DNA of 64,000 bases from Fremontodendron californicum. Lineage: Eukaryota > Streptophyta > Magnoliopsida > Malvales > Malvaceae. Both the position numbers and the translations under genes were made by a program. The stretch covers positions 41,767,645-41,831,644 of the forward strand of contig JAULJL010000001.1 in assembly GCA_030761205.1 (NCBI GenBank), written 5' to 3'. This document shows, piece after piece, positions 1 to 11,683 of the stretch (position 1 is the first letter of the stretch; the number at the start of each line of letters is the position of its first letter). The notes below the pieces were generated by a model that was given only the letters and a program-made list of their open reading frames with translations, ran no database searches and had not been told where the DNA came from.

Positions 1-930
1 GCGCTACTTTAAAGCCAAAATTATGTTCTCAATCCATTTTGACTGTAATTTTTTTTTTTTACCGGAAGTTAATTTTCCCTTTAAAAATTGGTTCTATTTT
101 TGCTCTTTGGAATTTCATAGTATGGCATGAGGAGCTGCCTTACGTAGCTCGAATAAATATCTTTGTTTGGAGTGGAGAAATCAGAAATCGCAAAATATAT
201 TAATTAATTGACCGATTCTTTAGTATTATTATTATTATTCGACTAAATATAGCTTTGTTTCAACTCTTCAGTTTCTACAGAATGCGACATTTCTAGTTTG
301 GTACAATTCAATTAATAATTCCACCGTCTTTCATCATCAAATATCTAATTGGAATATGGTTGAATTAGCTTTATTTATACTTAACGTTATCGTTAGGTAT
401 TCATAATGCTACAAATTAGGTGATATTTTTAAGTATTAGTAAAAAATTTGTTATCTCAAATCCAAGATTTAATTTAATTAGTTTATAAAAAAAATTATGT
501 TATCTCGTATTCGTATTTATAGGCTAAGATTTAAAAAACATACGAGTTTAATTAATTAATAATATGTAATTCTCCTTATAATTATGAATAAATTTAAAAT
601 TTAAAATATAATTAAATAGATATCATTAATTATTTTATGTGGAATGTAATTGATTTGATATTAAAATAATAATCATACAAAAAATCAGGTTTATGCTAAA
701 ATGTTACACATAAACAATAATTTTAATTATTATTCAATAAAATAATAAATTAGGGTCCAATAAATACAAAACTAAAGTCTTTAGATACCAAAACTCGATT
801 AGTATTTATTATCAAATATATTTACAGTGAAAAGAATAAGAAAAGTACGGCCACGTAATCTTATCTCTCAACTTAAACAAAGAAACAAAATGAAAAGAAA
901 AAGAAAAAATAATAAAAAAGGAGATAGATT
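1..930. other. A/T-rich intergenic DNA upstream of the COR27-like gene
   Basis: No open frame here looks like a real protein. The stretch is A/T-rich with short homopolymers. The last few hundred bases are presumably distal promoter of the gene at 1221. An ACGT core occurs near 850-857 (GCCACGTAAT). I see no RNA gene or clear mobile element. Confidence 0.6.
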
Positions 931-957
931 AGATATTTTGAATACCAATAAATATCT
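931..957 (-). promoter_or_regulatory. Evening element and evening-element-like site
   Basis: AGATATTTT at 931-939 is the exact reverse complement of the evening element AAAATATCT. A near match, TAAATATCT, lies on the plus strand at 949-957. Both sit about 265-290 bp before the ATG of the COR27-like gene. Evening elements bind CCA1/LHY/RVE-type MYB factors, and are known to drive cold and circadian expression of Arabidopsis COR27. Function here is inferred from motif identity and position. Confidence 0.7.
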
Positions 958-979
958 AGAGCTTTCGCTAACCCTAGGT

Positions 980-1012
980 GACGTGGCAATGTGAAGGTCC
1001 CATGACACGTGT
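980..1012 (+). promoter_or_regulatory. ABRE-like site and G-box
   Basis: GACGTGGC at 980-987 is an ABRE-type ACGT core. ACACGTGT at 1005-1012 contains a perfect palindromic G-box, CACGTG, at 1006-1011. Both lie 209-241 bp upstream of the ATG at 1221, just downstream of the evening elements. Such sites bind bZIP (ABF, HY5) or bHLH (PIF) factors. Confidence 0.65.
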
Positions 1013-1220
1013 AAAAGCGATGACAACTGTATCGTTCGTTTGTCCCTTCCCCTCAATCTCAAACATCTCCTCTCCTCATATCATCTCACACCTGCCATCT
1101 CTTATTCGCTCCTTCTTCTCTCAAATATTTCTCTTTCTCTTTTTTTTTTTTTTTAATTATAAATTTTTATCTTCTTCTAATCTTCTGAACTCAGGGGATC
1201 TTTTTGTGTGGTGTTTTTGC

Positions 1221-3371
1221 ATGGAGGGTTTGAGGAGAATTGAGTCTCGGACGAGTTCAGAGGCGTCTGCCCCTGAGTTGACTCCTGAGAGGTCACCCGG
1301 GTTTGCTCACCATGAACGAAATCCAAGCTTGGTATACCCTCTGCTTCTTCTTCTTCTTCTTCTTTTTTTCCTAGCTTGTTTTGGTTGTTGATTTTTGCAT
1401 CAAGGAATTTGAGATATGGGTTCTTTTTTCTGGTTTAAAGGAAGTAAATTTGAGATGGGTTTAGCTTGTAAATCAACTAAATTTCCAAATTTCGCTTTAA
1501 AGCACCTAATATATACTAATAAACCTCTTCACAGGGTAAATTTTATCATTTTCTATCATGCATGTTCTTTTGATTTTCATTTATAACGTTTCTGTTGAGC
1601 ATTAAAATAAAGTTTTAAGAAAAAGGCAAGTATTTATTATTGTATGTTTCTAAGTTTTGAGTAGCTTTGATAGTTGGGTACTATTAATTGAGGATTTGTA
1701 ACTTGGAAACATAGAAAATTGATTATCCCTTTCATTCTTTTAAGAAGTTAAGCTACCTCATATATTTCTTAGTACTTAGTATTGATGCAAGCTGTAGTTG
1801 TAGTTGGCTGTAATGTTGGTCTCCTTAATTATATGTTTTCTTTTTTAATTTGGATGTTTATTGCTTTCTAATCTGGTTGTACAGAATTATGTGATTACTT
1901 TTCTTTTGGGAAAACTTTCTGATCATGGGTGTTAATGATAATACAACAGGATTCTCTGATGACAGAATCTACCTCTACAGAATGGACAGATGAGAAGCAC
2001 AGTTTATACCTTAAATCTATGGAATCATCATTTGTCAACCAGTTATATGATTCTATGAATTTTCTTGGCTGGAACTCAAAGGAGAAGTTGCCAGGATCAA
2101 AATCATCAAGGAAAACACATTGTATTTCTTCGGGCCAGGTTCAAGACTGATCTCTGCTTCTTGATAATGATGGGGTTGCCTCTCCATTCCCTATGTGAAA
2201 TCTTATTTCCTGCTTGTTCTAATCTTTATTGCAGTTTAAGGTTCTTCGAGGTGGTTGCTGGAAGAAGGTCAATTTCGAAAGACCTGGATTTCAACTAAAT
2301 AAAGCAGATGGCTCTCATTCTTTTGTGGCAAGTCCTTGGATCCAGCACTACAGATCCGGATCTAAGTCTCGTGTTTCAGGCTCCTGTAGCATTCAAGATA
2401 ATGCTTCATCCAAAGGTAAAACAGACAATGTAAATGTGAAGAAAGCAGTTTCCTGTTTATCAGCTTCTTAAACACTTCCATGCATGTCATTCTCAATATT
2501 GTGAAAATGGCATTATTGGCATTTGCCGGTAAAACAGATGCCTGCAGTGGTATTTTGGTGTGTTCATGATGATTTCATCTAAAATATGTGTTTTTGGTGC
2601 CTGCAGTGGTACCTGAGTTAATTCATCCAATCTTAGACTTGTTCAGACTTTTATGGTTGATTTGTCAATGTTTCATTTAAGTAGCAAAATAAACTTATTC
2701 AAGATTATCAGATGTATATTGTATAGTATGATTAGTATCCCTCTCTATACAGTTCAAAATGTTAAAGCTTACCATTTGAGCTTGAGATCAGTGCAATTAG
2801 TCGTTTTCATACTCGTTTGGTGTCTCATAATCATGGGCATGCTGTTATATGCGATGCATCTTTGGCTGGGATATTATGTTTGTAAGTGGGAATAACTTTG
2901 AGTCGTTGGCTTTCTTTACATTTAAAAAAAAAAAAAAGAAGAAGAAAAATTCATCTATCAGTGGCTTATACTTGTTGATAGGACTAAGGAGGCATGCATA
3001 TATTTTTTTTAGTACAATGTCTAGTTCTACCAATGAATCTCTGTCTTGCAAAATAAGAACGGCTTAAAGTGACATCATCTAGCTATCAAAATAATTAAAT
3101 TAACTCTAAGAAATTGGTTTGTTGGTTTGTTGCAGAGGTGTCAGATCAGAACTTTGTAGATGAGGAACAAGGTGAAAAGGCTAGCAGCGAATGCAGCCCA
3201 AAGAAGCTGAAAACTCGGGTAACTGATGATGCTTCATGCAATGGTCAGGTAAATTTTTTTAGCATTGATCCTTTCTTTATAACTAAGAGTCCAACACAAT
3301 AATATGAAATCACCTTTCTTAGTCCTAAGTTTCTGGCATATTTCTCATTTTGTTTTTAGGTTGTTCCATAA
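1221..3371 (+). CDS. COR27: COR27/COR28-type cold-regulated protein (201 aa, 5 exons)
   Basis: Five exons join in frame with GT-AG introns: 1221-1331, 1950-2138, 2235-2415, 3136-3248 and 3360-3371, giving 201 residues. Seen directly: an N-terminal Ser/Pro/Glu-rich part (residues 1-37); a conserved block with EWTDEKHSLYLKSMESSFVN in exon 2; the motif KKVNFERPGF and a SPWIQHYR block in exon 3; SDQNFVDEE followed by a basic SPKKLK stretch in exon 4; and a four-codon last exon ending VVP. These blocks are typical of COR27/COR28, small plant-specific nuclear proteins that in Arabidopsis repress clock genes and take part in cold acclimation and COP1-dependent light signalling. The start is the first ATG in frame with the conserved blocks. 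The tiny last exon is the least certain part. Whether this is COR27 or COR28 cannot be decided; the two are paralogues. Confidence 0.9.
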
Positions 3372-4823
3372 GGTGAAGCCTCCTTTAGCTAAGTACCGCT
3401 GCGAAAAATAAAGGCGGGCTTCCACTAATCGCATCCTGATACAGTGAGCAAACCGAAGGAAACTCCATAGATATTAATTTTTGGTGACTTTCTGTACTTA
3501 AAACTTCGATTACTTAATGTTTTTTGTGTTACCTTCACACGAATGTGACACCGACAAAAGACAGAGAGAGATGGGAGTAGTTCATGTAGGGCTTTTTTAT
3601 CTTCTTGTAAATATAGCCAGTGTGGCATTCGTATTTTGTAGTTTTTGGTCTGAGGATATTTTCCTGTTGGTCTACTGATGATATTTCTATCTGTACATAT
3701 ATATATGTTAATCTCATTATCATGCAGCTTTGAATTTTGAATGTGATATTATTGTTGTCGTAGTGTAACAAAGATTTGTGGTGAAAGCTACAATGACTAA
3801 AAAGTAAAGCAATGCATGAATTGATGCATTGCACAGAATTGGTTGGTTTTGCAGTTAAAAAGAGTGTTTTTTCAAGTGAATTTTCTTGCCCTTTGAGTAA
3901 GGGATGCAACTTTAGCTTCTTGATTCATGGCAAAAGGAAACTTGGAATTTGCTTTACGTTATGGGCTATTAGTTGAGCTTTTATTTGACCTTCTGGCCGG
4001 TGGCCGCTGGCTTTGTGGGTCATCTTGGTTCTTGGTTGGTAAATCAATAGAAAAGAAGAGCAAATTCAAATTCATGCCATGCATGTGAAAATATACTGGT
4101 CAAAAGAGAACTTAGATCCGTGTTTTTTTTTTTCTTTTTTTTCAATCTTATAAACATGAATGTGATGTGTTTTAAACATGTAGTGTGTTTTTTTTTTTTT
4201 CAATTGTATAAACACAATATGATGTGTTTTAGATGTCATATTAATAATGAGGTTTAAAAAAAAAAATTATTAACCTCGGATAAAAAATACAATTTTTTTT
4301 TTCAGTCCCTACTTTTTCTTTTTAATTTGAATACTTGGTCTGATCCCGAGAAAATATCAATAAAATGACAAGCTAGTGGAGTAGCGGTTAAATGTTAATT
4401 CATATTTCATTATTAGTTTTTTAAGGATTATTATTTTATACACTGTTAATGAATTTTTTTAATTTCAAAACACGTTTTCGTAATTTTTCTTGTACAAACC
4501 GACCGTTCTGAAATTAAAAAATCTATCGAGTGTACAGGATAATAATCCTTCTTTTAATCACCCAACCTTAAATTGAAAGCATGTCCTGGAATCTCGCACC
4601 ATTGTCCAAATAAAGAAAACTCTCTAGTAAACTCGTTCTTGATCAAGGACGTCTTTTTTTTTTTTTTTCCCCTCTTTCCGTATCAACCTTGGGTTTTCAA
4701 TTTTCAATTTCCCCCAAATTTTCCCACCTTCTCGCAATTAATCTTCACCATTTCATTTCCCTTAATCTTTTATCCCTACCAGTTTCCCGATTCCTAGAAA
4801 ATTTGGCACCTAATTCCTAAACA
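3372..4823. other. Intergenic region between the COR27-like and COQ10 genes
   Basis: It contains the 3' untranslated part of the COR27-like gene, with an AATAAA-like signal near 3405. Two imperfect direct copies of a roughly 65-bp T-rich block occur at about 4121-4250, sharing a GTGATGTGTTTTA-like core. A palindromic MITE lies at 4423-4550, and the pyrimidine-rich 5' leader of the COQ10 gene begins near 4640. No further gene is seen. Confidence 0.6.
4423..4550. repeat. Small MITE with AAGGATTATTAT termini
   Basis: The left end (AAGGATTATTATTTTATACA) and right end (TACAGGATAATAATCCTT) are inverted repeats. The inner arms pair as well, around TTTTTTAATTTC/GAAATTAAAAAA. A second, longer element with the same termini is at 12903-13310, so this is a family. 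It is non-coding and probably mobilised in trans. Confidence 0.65.
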
Positions 4824-7256
4824 ATGCCGCCATTTTTATCGACCTCGAAGGCGGTCAGGTCCCTAATATCCCGTAGAAATGGGATTAGCCATTTCGTTAG
4901 GCACGCCAAGAACGGAGGGCGTTTTCGGAACTTCGATCAAATCCGATGGGTTTCTAGCATTTCCGGCATCGAAACGCCGTCGGCTCACCCATTACTCGGT
5001 TCACGCAAGGAGGATTCTTTTCTATCATTATATAATTTTTTCAATCATTACACTCTCCAAAGGAGACGATTTTTAGGCTGCGGTGACGGCGAAGAAGGCG
5101 GCGTTTTATCAAAACTTTACGAGGAAAGGATCGTTATGGGGTAATTTTATCAAAATCTTCTCTCTTTTTTTCACAGCTCAATTTTTTTTTTTTTGTTAAT
5201 TTAAATTAATATAAGAGTCACTTATTGGATTAAGGCATGGCGGATACGGAAAATTTATATGATTTTGTTGATAATTAGGTATTCGCCGGAGCAGTTATTT
5301 GATGTGGTTGCAGCTGTTGATTTGTACCATGGATTCGTTCCATGGTGTCAACGGTCTGATATAGTTAAACGGAATCCCGATGGATCGTTTGATGCTGAAC
5401 TAGAGATTGGCTTTAAGTTTCTTGTTGAGAGTTATGTTTCTCATGTAGAATTAAGCAGAGCAAAGTTTGTAAAGGTAATAATAAACTTTACCCTTATCTT
5501 TAAAGCAGCTGTTTTCTCATTGCTTGGTTTTTGTTTCGTTTTCTCTGAGTTGATGATATCTGCTTAACAATACTTATTGTATTAAGATATTGCATATTGA
5601 TGCTTGAAAATGTTGCAATATTTTGAATGTCGGACCCTTTTATCTGGCAGTTAGTTTAGGAATGGATTTGACTATTTGAGTTTAAAAAGCTGTTTACTTG
5701 TAAACTTATTTGCATGCTATAGTATATTACAATATAAACTTCATCAATCCAAGGATACATAATTGCAGATTGTTAAGCCTTCGTTGCCCTAACGTTTCGG
5801 GAATAGAGCAGTTCTAAATGTAGATTTGTTGCCAACTGAGGATCTAAGAGCTATAAACCAGTGACGGTTCAGCTATTTTGTAACTGCGTGTGCATGTTTT
5901 GTTGCAACTTCATTGTGAGTTCTATATAATGCATTTAGGGGGACCTAGATTCCAAATTTTGGGTTAGGCTGAAATAGACTTGACTGAGTTATAGTTTTTC
6001 AAGTTTTGAACATAAATTTCACCATAACAGGAATGAAGCAATTGGACAACTGCACCCATATTCTCTCACTCCCTACCCCCAAATATTAAATAAGAACCCA
6101 TTGCCATGAAGCCTGAGTTTAGAAAGAGAAGAAAGCACCTTATTTCCAGTCAAAACTAACTCAAATTTGAAAGTTTGCTTTAATGTTCTGAACCACATTT
6201 TCCATTTCAATGATCTTATAACAAACTTTTATTTGTTTGACCTGCATGTTTTTGGAGTATGTGTATGATCTCTTTTGCTCCTTGGGGTTGAAAGACCATA
6301 CAACTACATGTAGATCATCTTTAACTAGAACTTACTGTTGGCTGGATAAATAAAAGGAAACTCTTCTGAGCTTCTATGTCATCTGTGGGCTGCTATTTGT
6401 ACTTGTGACTTATTAAAAGGATATTACTTAGCTTGTCACTCCAAAGATGGTCCTTTTTGTCCATGCATTTAATTTTTTCCCCTTATCTTTTACTTATGAT
6501 CTGACCCTGTATTATGCCTTGCAGTCAACTGCATCTGAAAGTAGCCTTTTCGATCATTTGATAAACATTTGGGAATTCAATCCTGGACCAGTTCCAGGAA
6601 CTTGCAACCTTTACTTTTTTGTGGACTTTAAGTTCCAGTCACCGCTTTACCGGCAGGTAATGGCCTTATAGTGGAGTTGGTTGATCATTAATTGTGCTAT
6701 AGATCATTCTTCATAGCATCTGCATTTCAGTAGTGTTTTTTCCATGAACATGTTTAACAACCATTGATCATGACATGCGTGTTATTTTTACTTCACTTTC
6801 CCTCGCATGATATGCATGTAACAATTATGTTGCTCCGACTCTTCATTTTTCTTGAAGTACCCGTGTCCGACACCCGTATCCGACGCATATCCGGACATGG
6901 GTATGGGGATATGATCCTTCAAGGACCCTCCAAATATATGGAAATCTGGGAAAAAATTGAACACACCCGTGTTTGACGCATACCCGTATCTGACACTCAC
7001 ACCCGGGTCCGAGTAATATAGTTTAACAATCACTTTGCTGTTCTTCACTTGGCTTTATAATAAAAATGTCAAATATCCGAAAATTTTATATGAGGTAGCT
7101 TGAATCATCCTGATCTTTTGATGTCTCTAACAGGTGGCATCCATGTTTTTTAAGGAAGTGGTCTCTCGATTGGTCAGCTCATTTAGTGAACGTTGCCGAT
7201 TGATATATGGCCCTGGGGTTCCAGTCCTTGAAAACTCTTATGGAGAAAGGACATAA
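4824..7256 (+). CDS. COQ10: Coenzyme Q-binding protein COQ10 homologue, mitochondrial (255 aa, 4 exons)
   Basis: The exons are 4824-5140, 5279-5474, 6525-6656 and 7134-7256. They join in frame to 255 residues. Residues 1 to about 45 are rich in Arg, Ser and hydrophobic residues with almost no acidic residues, as in a mitochondrial presequence. From about residue 95 the protein follows the START/polyketide-cyclase-like COQ10 family: YSPEQLFDVVAAVDLYHGFV, VPWCQRS, FDAELEIGFKFLVESYVSHV, a WEFNPGPVPGTC turn, VDFKFQSPLYRQVASMFF, and a C-terminal LVSSFSERC helix. COQ10 binds ubiquinone in the mitochondrial inner membrane and supports respiratory electron transfer. The start is the first ATG after the leader and gives the presequence. 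Intron 3 carries a dispersed repeat at 6827-7021. The family call is firm; the mitochondrial site is inferred from the N-terminus. Confidence 0.92.
6827..7021. repeat. Dispersed repeat, CCGACAC family, copy 1 (in COQ10 intron 3)
   Basis: About 195 bp begins TGTTGCTCCGACTCTTCATT and ends GGGTCCGAGTAATATAG. It contains several ACCCGTGTCCGACAC-like motifs. The ends are imperfect inverted repeats (TTGCTCCGACTC versus TTACTCGGACCC read from the other strand). Close copies occur at 39494-39681 (Tic22 intron 6) and 53237-53409, and an eroded one at 9739-9852. It encodes no protein. The class, probably a non-autonomous TIR element, is not established. Confidence 0.7.
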
Positions 7257-9172
7257 ATATTTGTTTTTTGGAAGCAGCTTTTGAAGTGCTGTAGAATGCA
7301 TTTAAACGCAGTTGGAATTGAAAGGATACTCTCACAATGCCCGCTGGGTAGTTTTTGTTTCGTGTACTGCCCAGCCCTTAAAATTTGCCTTAACCATGTT
7401 AGGTATTCGTTTGACCCTGTTCCTTCATCCAATTTTTACAAAGATCAATTGATTATTAGCTTTTACTTTTTTTTTTGACTTCTAGCTGTGTCGATATTTT
7501 ACAAATTTTCACTTAATATGGTGTATTATTGATTTATCAGTCATGTGCTTGTGTCGTTGCACAGAATAATCAACTGTATCGATTCTGCATCGATCGTATA
7601 TGAGATAAATTTTTTTAACTTAATCTTTTGTCACTTTAAGAGCTTAGTTTTTTGTTTTTATTTTTACATACTGTAATTTAGAAAGTAAGGGTTATAGATG
7701 TTGGGATTCGAATTTCAGATTTGTTGAATGTCACTTTTTAAGAGTCATTGCATGAATCAATCGAACTAAATTTCGGATTCACTTTAAGAGCTTAGTTGGA
7801 AACTTGGAATGAAGTGAATTTCATAAAGGATTTTGCTAACGAATGTCTTAAGAGTATTTTTTAAAGTTATTACCTTCAATGTATTGAAAATAATAAATAA
7901 AATTTATCAACTAATATATTTAATATAACATTATTATTATAAATAAAATGTTAATTAATTTTTAAAAATATTTTAAGGACACTTGTTAGTAAAATCATAG
8001 TGTCCTGCCCCAGGTTTAAACTTGAAAAGTTGCAATGGATTGGGTTGGGTTTCCAAGATTTCACCGCCATTGGATTTAGAAAGTTAACGACATCTGGTCC
8101 CTTTTGTTAGAGGGGCTGGGTCTATGGTCATACTATTATCTTTTTAAATATATAAAAAATATATATATATATATATTTCAGATACAAATTCGTATCTATA
8201 TCTTTTTAAATATAAATAAATTTTGAATATATATTGGTATCTAATATTCATTCTTAATACAGATAACATAAATGATTAAAATCAAATCTCTCTTCAGACC
8301 ATTATTTGTTTGATGGGGTCACGTTTTTCCCTTATTTGTCTATCTGGAAAGGTTTTTTTTTTTTATTTTCATTGTTTCCCCAATATCAGTGTATTTTTCT
8401 TACATAATCTACTGCACATGTACCACAAAAACATAATATGATGCACATGTGAATCAGCTGCTCCAATTAAATTGAAATCATCTCTTCCTTGTTCATACTT
8501 AATTAATCTGATTCAGATATTCTTTGATTGTTTCAATGGCATGTAATTGCACTACTTAACTAAAATTAAAATAAAAAATAATATCTAACTTCAGATTTGA
8601 CCAGTAAAAGCTTACTCAAGTCAATATGTAATAGATAAAAAGAAAATTATCTAATATATCACCGGCGGAAATTTTAAAATATACATCATGGATTTGAATT
8701 TATTCAAATTTTATTTTAAAGTTAACTTGATTTAATTGTGTAATATGTATGTATTTTAAGACCATATATGATTTGCTTAATTAGCAACAAATCTGAAATC
8801 CCAGTAAAGTAACTTGCAACTTATCTATAAGTAAGCCATCAATATGATAAGTCTTTGGAACAGTAAAGAGTAGGGATGAGTTTAACATTTTCTCCCAAGG
8901 GAAACAGCCGCATCAGAGCAAGATTTTTCTCTAATTTTTCTTTTTATATGAAAGATTTTTTTTATTTTTTTTTTACAAAATAAGAAGTTTTTATTGGAGT
9001 GCTTCTCACGTTAGCTCATTTCCTGATACCATGCACTATAAATAAATTCTCGTCAGCTCCTATTTCCCCGCACCTACAAACAAAAAACCGTTTTGCAAAG
9101 GAAAAAAAAGTTAAACCCTAAGCCAAAGCCAATTTCTTCTTCTTCTTCGATTTCTCAAACTTGGGTGTAACA
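7257..9172. other. Intergenic region before the first SCP2 gene
   Basis: It includes the COQ10 3' region, a MITE at 7828-7997, an (AT)n tract near 8158-8177, and the SCP2 upstream region. Stretches 8455-8545 and 8811-8925 are clearly related to 10450-10540 and 13331-13460 around the second SCP2 gene. They mark the tandem duplication. A TATA-like CACTATAAATAAATT lies at about 9032-9046, some 130 bp before the SCP2 ATG. No other gene is seen. Confidence 0.6.
7828..7997. repeat. MITE with GTTAGCAAAAYCC-type ends, copy 1
   Basis: It begins GGATTTTGCTAACGAATGTC and ends with the inverted counterpart GGACACTTGTTAGTAAAATC. The middle is A/T-rich. Related elements are at 16984-17128 and 18563-18760, with a degraded one around 21291-21450. 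The ends are imperfect and the element is non-coding. Confidence 0.6.
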
Positions 9173-9958
9173 ATGGCGAACACTGAGTTGAAATCTGACA
9201 CTTTGTTTGAGATGTTGAAGATTCACTTGGCTTCTGATGCTGGTAAAGAGCTTACCAAGAAGATCGGTTTCGTTTACCAAATCAATATTGCCCCCAAGGT
9301 CCATCCTTTATGCTTTCTTTCTTTCCTTCTTTTTTTTTTCTTTCTAAATTTTAATTTGATTTAAAAGCTTGTTTTTAATTCTGGGTTTTGTTTATGACTT
9401 ACAGAAAATTGGGTCTGATGAGATTTCTTACGTTGTTGATCTCAAGAAAGGAGAAGTTACCAAAGGTTTGCCTCTTTTCTTCTCTTCTTTTTCTTATTTA
9501 AGACCTATATATCTATGTCAATGGTAGCAGAGAGCAGACCTATATATATCTATGAAATTTAGGTAAATATGAAGGGGGAACGCCTGATGCTACGATTTCC
9601 TTTAAGGATGCTGATTTTGTTGCGGTTATAACTGGGAAGATGAATCCCCAGATAGCTTATTTGAGGTAACTTTATCATCTTCCTTTTTTGTTTTGTTTTT
9701 TTTTTTTTGGTGGAAGTGTTCTTGGGATTGTAATCGATGTTACTCCGATTCTTTATTTTTTTTAAGTATTAATATCTGATATTCGTGTTCGATATAAATT
9801 CGGATATGAAAATGAGATACGTACGATTCTTCAAATATATGAAAAAAATAATACGATGATATTGATGATGATGTAGGGGTGCAATCAAGATTAAGGGGAG
9901 CTTGAATGCAGCTCAGAAATTCACTCCTGACATTTTCCCAAAGCCTGCAGAGTTTTGA
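9173..9958 (+). CDS. SCP2: SCP2-domain sterol carrier protein, copy 1 (123 aa, 4 exons)
   Basis: The exons are 9173-9298, 9405-9465, 9563-9665 and 9877-9958, giving 123 residues, the usual length of the single-domain plant SCP2. The protein is one SCP2 domain with the segments KKIGFVYQINIAPK, YVVDLKKGEVTKGKYEGG, ITGKMNPQIAYLRG, and IKIKGSLNAAQKFTPDIFPK. SCP2 binds and transfers sterols, phospholipids and fatty acyl-CoA. The Arabidopsis protein is peroxisomal and ends in SKL. This copy ends PAEF, which is not a PTS1 signal, so it may have left the peroxisome. Its central segment also departs from the plant consensus (ADFVAVITG versus DDFIKVATG in copy 2). The ATG at 9173 matches the family N-terminus; an upstream in-frame TTG is not needed. 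Intron 3 holds an eroded repeat. Confidence 0.93.
9739..9852. repeat. Eroded CCGACAC-family repeat (in SCP2 copy 1, intron 3)
   Basis: The stretch reads TGTTACTCCGATTCTTTATT, then GATATTCGTGTTCGATATAAATTCGGATATG, then CAAATATATG. It parallels the repeat at 6827-7021 but is truncated and much mutated. It is not transcribed into the mature SCP2 mRNA. Confidence 0.5.
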
Positions 9959-11221
9959 GCAGAGATGCTGATAAGTGCTATTGTAATAAGTTTGTTTTGT
10001 TGCATTAAGTTTGAGTTAGAAAAAAGCACAAATAGAAGCCATCTATATATCAACCTCTTTCATCAATAACACACACTAATTTTATCATTGCTTTATATAG
10101 GAAGGCTTCTAATCCATAAGGATTTTGGATTATAAAACTCCACAATATCTCCTTTTTTATTGATCAATTGTAATATGTCCACAATATTTCCTTTTTTTAT
10201 TGATCAATTGTAATATGTTTCTTTGTTCAAATAAAACTATATGCATTGTTGTTAACTGCTGTTCCCTTGAATCTTGTTAACTTATTTTTCAATTTTACCT
10301 TTTTTTTTTTTCAACTCTAGCATTACTAAAATTTGAAACGCTCACCATGTGGGTAGCGCTTTTATTTATTTATTTATTTTTAATCTATTGAGATATATAT
10401 ACCATACAAAAAAAAAAAAAACATAATCTAAACCCTAAAGCAGGTGCAAATCAGCTGCTCCAATTAAATTGAAATTGTCTCTTCCTCATTCTTAATTAAT
10501 TAATCTGATTGAGATATTGTTTCAATGGCATGTCTACATATATCATCATAAAATATATATTAAAAAAAAAAAAAAGAAGATTAAAGTTACCCCTAGAAGG
10601 CTTTCACTTTGGACTCCCATTTGGTGCCATTTGGAAGCCATCTATAATTGGGTGAAAATTAGCTAGTTCTTTTTTCTTTAACTCAGGGTCAAAACGACCC
10701 ATTTTGGCCTTGATTTTACTCCAGCCAAAACTCGTTTCATTTATCCATAATCTAAATATTTATGTTGATATTCTAAACAGCTCCTATATATGTATTTGAA
10801 ACTTAAGCTTTCTGTATCTTTTGAAAATGATATGATGGTCGGTATCAACTATTACCTAAACATATTCTTTTTGGATAAGCAATTGTTTCATTTATCCGTA
10901 GAAGCATAGATTTTGCTACAAAAGAACTGTGCTAGATAGAGTTTAAACTACGATCGCAAACGTTTTTTCTATCGCATTGCGTTTATCGTGCTTGTAGATC
11001 GCAGTCAATTACGATGAATATCAACTGCGAAAAAAAATCGAAATCATAAAATAGTAATCATAACATCACGTTCCGATCATTATTTAATTCTTGGTGCTTC
11101 CCCTCAACTAGAAAAAATCAAACATAAAAAATGGAATTGTTTAAACCCAAGTTATACAAAGTTGACTATATTTTATACGATCAAGCTCTATAGATTGCAG
11201 ACCCGTTAATCTGATGAAGAA

Positions 11222-11650
11222 CTTGCTGAGGAGACTGTTGTGCTTGTCCAAATATACTGCCATTCCTTTACCTTTACCTTTACCTTTCCCTCCAGATACA
11301 GATACAGTAGATAAAAGCATTCCATGCTAACCTTAATATGATGGAAATTAAGGATCTACCTTTTAGTGTTATGACTGCCCACTGGAATTCAAATTCTTGC
11401 TGTGAATTGCATAAAACACAAGCATCATTAATGTCTAATCCCCATGACAGCAATCGATTCTTAGTAGGCAATCTGTCAAGAATATTAGCCAACCAAGAAA
11501 TCAGAAAGTGTTTAGGAATTTGATAGAGAAACCATACAAAGTCTGTCTCAGCTAACTTTCTGCCGCATGCTTGGGTCTAATCTCCTGTCGTACCTTTGCA
11601 AGTTACATTCTGCTGACTTATAAACGGGGAAGAGCCATATGCCTCAGTTT
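11222..11650 (-). mobile_element. Degraded LINE 3' fragment (zf-RVT region)
   Basis: Read on the minus strand, the segment encodes a LINE-type reverse-transcriptase C-terminal zinc-binding (zf-RVT) region: a VWFLYQIPKHF-like lead-in, LANILDRLPTKNRLLSWGL, then CVLCNSQQEFEF and LKGRSLISIILRLAWNAFIY. Compared with the copy at 30799-31697, the HLFFTC block after the first Cys pair is deleted, and stops interrupt the flank. It is an old dead fragment. Confidence 0.75.
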
Positions 11651-11683
11651 CAATAGTTTTTTTCAGCACCAACTATTATGCAA

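Noticed and set aside
978..1219. Extension of the COR27-like exon 1 frame upstream of 1221
   Set aside because: The upstream 81 codons are low-complexity (Ser/Phe runs from a T-rich leader) and overlap the promoter motifs. The ATG at 1221 gives the family-like N-terminus.
4573..4797. 74-codon frame before COQ10
   Set aside because: A Phe/Pro-rich translation of the pyrimidine-rich COQ10 leader; not a gene.
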